From the NCBI GenBank assembly GCA_964519885.1, contig CAZFLX010000012.1:6656-70655 (forward strand): a DNA stretch of 64,000 bases, written 5' to 3'. Below, one piece after another: positions 63,351 to 64,000 of this stretch. The stretch is from GCA-002282575 sp964519885. Lineage in GTDB: Bacteria; Pseudomonadota; Gammaproteobacteria; Thiomicrospirales; Thiomicrospiraceae. The number at the start of each line of letters is the position of its first letter. The stretch's first letter is position 1. Position numbers and translations under genes: made by a program. The notes under the pieces were generated by a model. That model did not search any database. It was not told the origin of the DNA and worked only from the letters and a program-made list of their open reading frames with translations.

Positions 63351-63500
63351 CGCTGTCATCTGGCGTCGTTGCTTCGGTGCTCGAACTTCGTCATGTAGTT
63401 ATCTACACTCCTCGTTCTGTGCGCCTTGCGCCTAGCCATTTTGCCAGCTCATAACGGGCTAGCTTGGTAGGGTGCGCTGTCATTTGGCATCGTTGCTTCG
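63351..63500. repeat. Repeated 26-bp sequence flanking a palindromic element
   Basis: CGCTGTCATCTGGCGTCGTT-type sequence at 63351-63376 recurs at 63475-63500 with two mismatches. Between them lies TGTAG-TTAT-CTACA (63394-63407) in a larger imperfect inverted repeat, GAACTTCG at 63383 to CTCGTTC near 63417. This looks like a short non-coding repeat element of the REP/MITE-like kind. Confidence 0.6.
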
Positions 63501-63514
63501 ATAGCATTTTCCCA

Positions 63515-63543
63515 TTGGATTAAGAATTAAACTGAGTTATAAT
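63515..63543 (+). promoter_or_regulatory. Sigma-70 promoter of rpsO
   Basis: TTGGAT at 63515-63520, a 17-nt spacer, then TATAAT at 63538-63543. The start would fall near 63550, giving a ~57-nt leader. Confidence 0.75.
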
Positions 63544-63550
63544 GTTACAT

Positions 63551-63600
63551 CCCCTGCTATCGGTTGTGGGGGAGCTTTTTGTATAAACCGATCCTAGGAG
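63551..63600 (+). promoter_or_regulatory. Candidate S15-binding pseudoknot in the rpsO leader
   Basis: Two interleaved complementary pairs: CCCC (63551-63554) with GGGG (63568-63571), and ATCGGTT (63559-63565) with AACCGAT (63586-63592). The second stem ends 3 nt before the ribosome binding site AGGAG (63596-63600). Interleaving is the topology of an H-type pseudoknot, as used for S15 autoregulation in E. coli. Confidence 0.55.
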
Positions 63601-63606
63601 TTTGAC

Positions 63607-63876
63607 ATGTCTTTATCTAAAGAACAAACTGCGGCGATTATTGCTGAACATGGCACCGTTGCAAATGATACTGGTTCACCTGAAGTACAAGTTGCTTTGA
63701 TGACCACACGTATCGTTCAATTAACTGAACACTTTAAAGCGCACAAAAAAGATCACCATTCACGTCGTGGTCTGTTGCGTTTAGTTAGCCAACGTCGTAA
63801 GCTATTAGACTATCTGAATCGTAAAGATCATGAGCGTTATAAAGCGTTAATTGCTCGTTTAGGCCTGCGTAAGTAA
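63607..63876 (+). CDS. rpsO: 30S ribosomal protein S15
   Basis: An 89-residue S15, full length. TGSPEVQVALMTTRIVQLTEHFKAHKKDHHSRRGLL is the conserved rRNA-binding core (cut here only in name). AGGAG precedes the ATG. It is followed by a terminator and then pnp, the conserved rpsO-pnp pair. Confidence 0.97.
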   Translation: MSLSKEQTAAIIAEHGTVANDTGSPEVQVALMTTRIVQLTEHFKAHKKDHHSRRGLLRLVSQRRKLLDYLNRKDHERYKALIARLGLRK

Positions 63877-63890
63877 ACATTACGCCAAGA

Positions 63891-63922
63891 AAAAGCCTGT
63901 CAGCAATGATGGGCTTTTTTTT
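63891..63922 (+). terminator. Terminator between rpsO and pnp
   Basis: AAAGCC at 63892-63897 pairs with GGCTTT at 63911-63916, with partial pairing inside and eight T following. The rpsO-pnp junction is a known RNase III and terminator region in related bacteria. Confidence 0.8.
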
Positions 63923-63960
63923 CATCCCGAATTTTTCGACATTGCAAAAGGCAGTTTTCC

Positions 63961-64000
63961 GTGTTTAATAAAAAAAGCATTTCTTTCCCCTATGGTCAAC
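63961..64000 (+). CDS. pnp: Polynucleotide phosphorylase, first 13 codons (3' truncated by the window)
   Basis: GTG at 63961 with AAAAGG about 9 nt upstream opens MFNKKSISFPYGQ, which matches the conserved N-terminus of PNPase (basic, then FxYGQ). It runs off the window. The position right after rpsO and its terminator is the canonical one. Confidence 0.8.
   Translation, partial: MFNKKSISFPYGQ

Noticed and set aside
1..64000. CRISPR arrays or complete prophage
   Set aside because: No regularly spaced direct repeats and no phage structural genes were seen; only one IS and a possible integration scar.

Overview
The window reads as chromosomal DNA from a motile, flagellated gammaproteobacterium of moderate-to-low GC. 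Support comes from the gene order rimP-nusA-infB-rbfA-truB-(small cNMP-fold gene)-rpsO-pnp, RlmB next to RNase R, a one-piece tmRNA with the tag ANDENFALAA, an MSHA-type pilus assembly locus, and sigma-28 promoters of enterobacterial type. A relative of marine Thiomicrospira/Hydrogenovibrio-type sulfur oxidisers would fit, but this is a weak inference that needs a phylogeny.

Layout. (1) Positions 1-19000 are a surface-sugar island. It starts with a truncated CDP-glycerol glycerophosphotransferase-like gene and a DUF115/MptE-like gene. Next comes a complete-looking legionaminic acid pathway in the Campylobacter-like GDP-route arrangement (legB, legC, legH, legI, legG, ptmE, ptmF, legF, ptmA). 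A CDP-6-deoxyhexose module follows (rfbF, rfbG, 3,5-epimerase-like, C-methyltransferase, acyltransferase, reductase, CmcI-like protein). An AT-rich glycosyltransferase plus radical-SAM pair and a pseudaminic acid synthase (pseI) close the island. (2) Positions 19000-27200 are the flagellar filament block: maf glycosyl-transfer factor, two near-identical short flagellins, flaG, fliS, fliD and a FliT-position small protein. Each flagellin gene and fliD has its own near-consensus sigma-28 promoter. The sugar island and this block together make a filament and probably decorate it with nonulosonic acids.

(3) Positions 27200-35000 hold housekeeping and small genes: a Cys-rich small protein, flavodoxin, thioredoxin-fold protein, M48 protease, ketopantoate-reductase-like protein, rnr, rlmB, and an unusual PfkB kinase-Rieske fusion. 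(4) Positions 35380-49800 are an MSHA-like type IV pilus/type II secretion-like operon (mshM, mshL, mshN, mshE, mshG, PilM/N-, PilO- and PilP-like genes) followed by three prepilin-class genes. One of these, at 47097, carries both an N-terminal prepilin signal and a C-terminal Ser/Gly-Cys-hydrophobic-basic sorting tail, and is translationally coupled to a small CPBP-family intramembrane protease. Its paralogue at 48452 replaces that tail with RTX-like GSGND repeats. This is my best candidate for an under-described system.

(5) Positions 49890-51800 hold an IS5-family element and the ssrA (tmRNA) gene, with a cluster of GTGGGGGCAT-type repeats between them that may be the footprint of a past integrative element. 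(6) Positions 51886-55207 (minus strand) encode a PAS-GGDEF-EAL protein with eroded catalytic motifs, an MltB-type lytic transglycosylase and an ArsR regulator with a BigR/SqrR-like Cys pair. (7) From 55434 to the end lie a CtpA protease and the translation/transcription operon rimP-nusA-infB-rbfA-truB, a cNMP-binding-fold protein, rpsO with a candidate autoregulatory pseudoknot, and the first codons of pnp.
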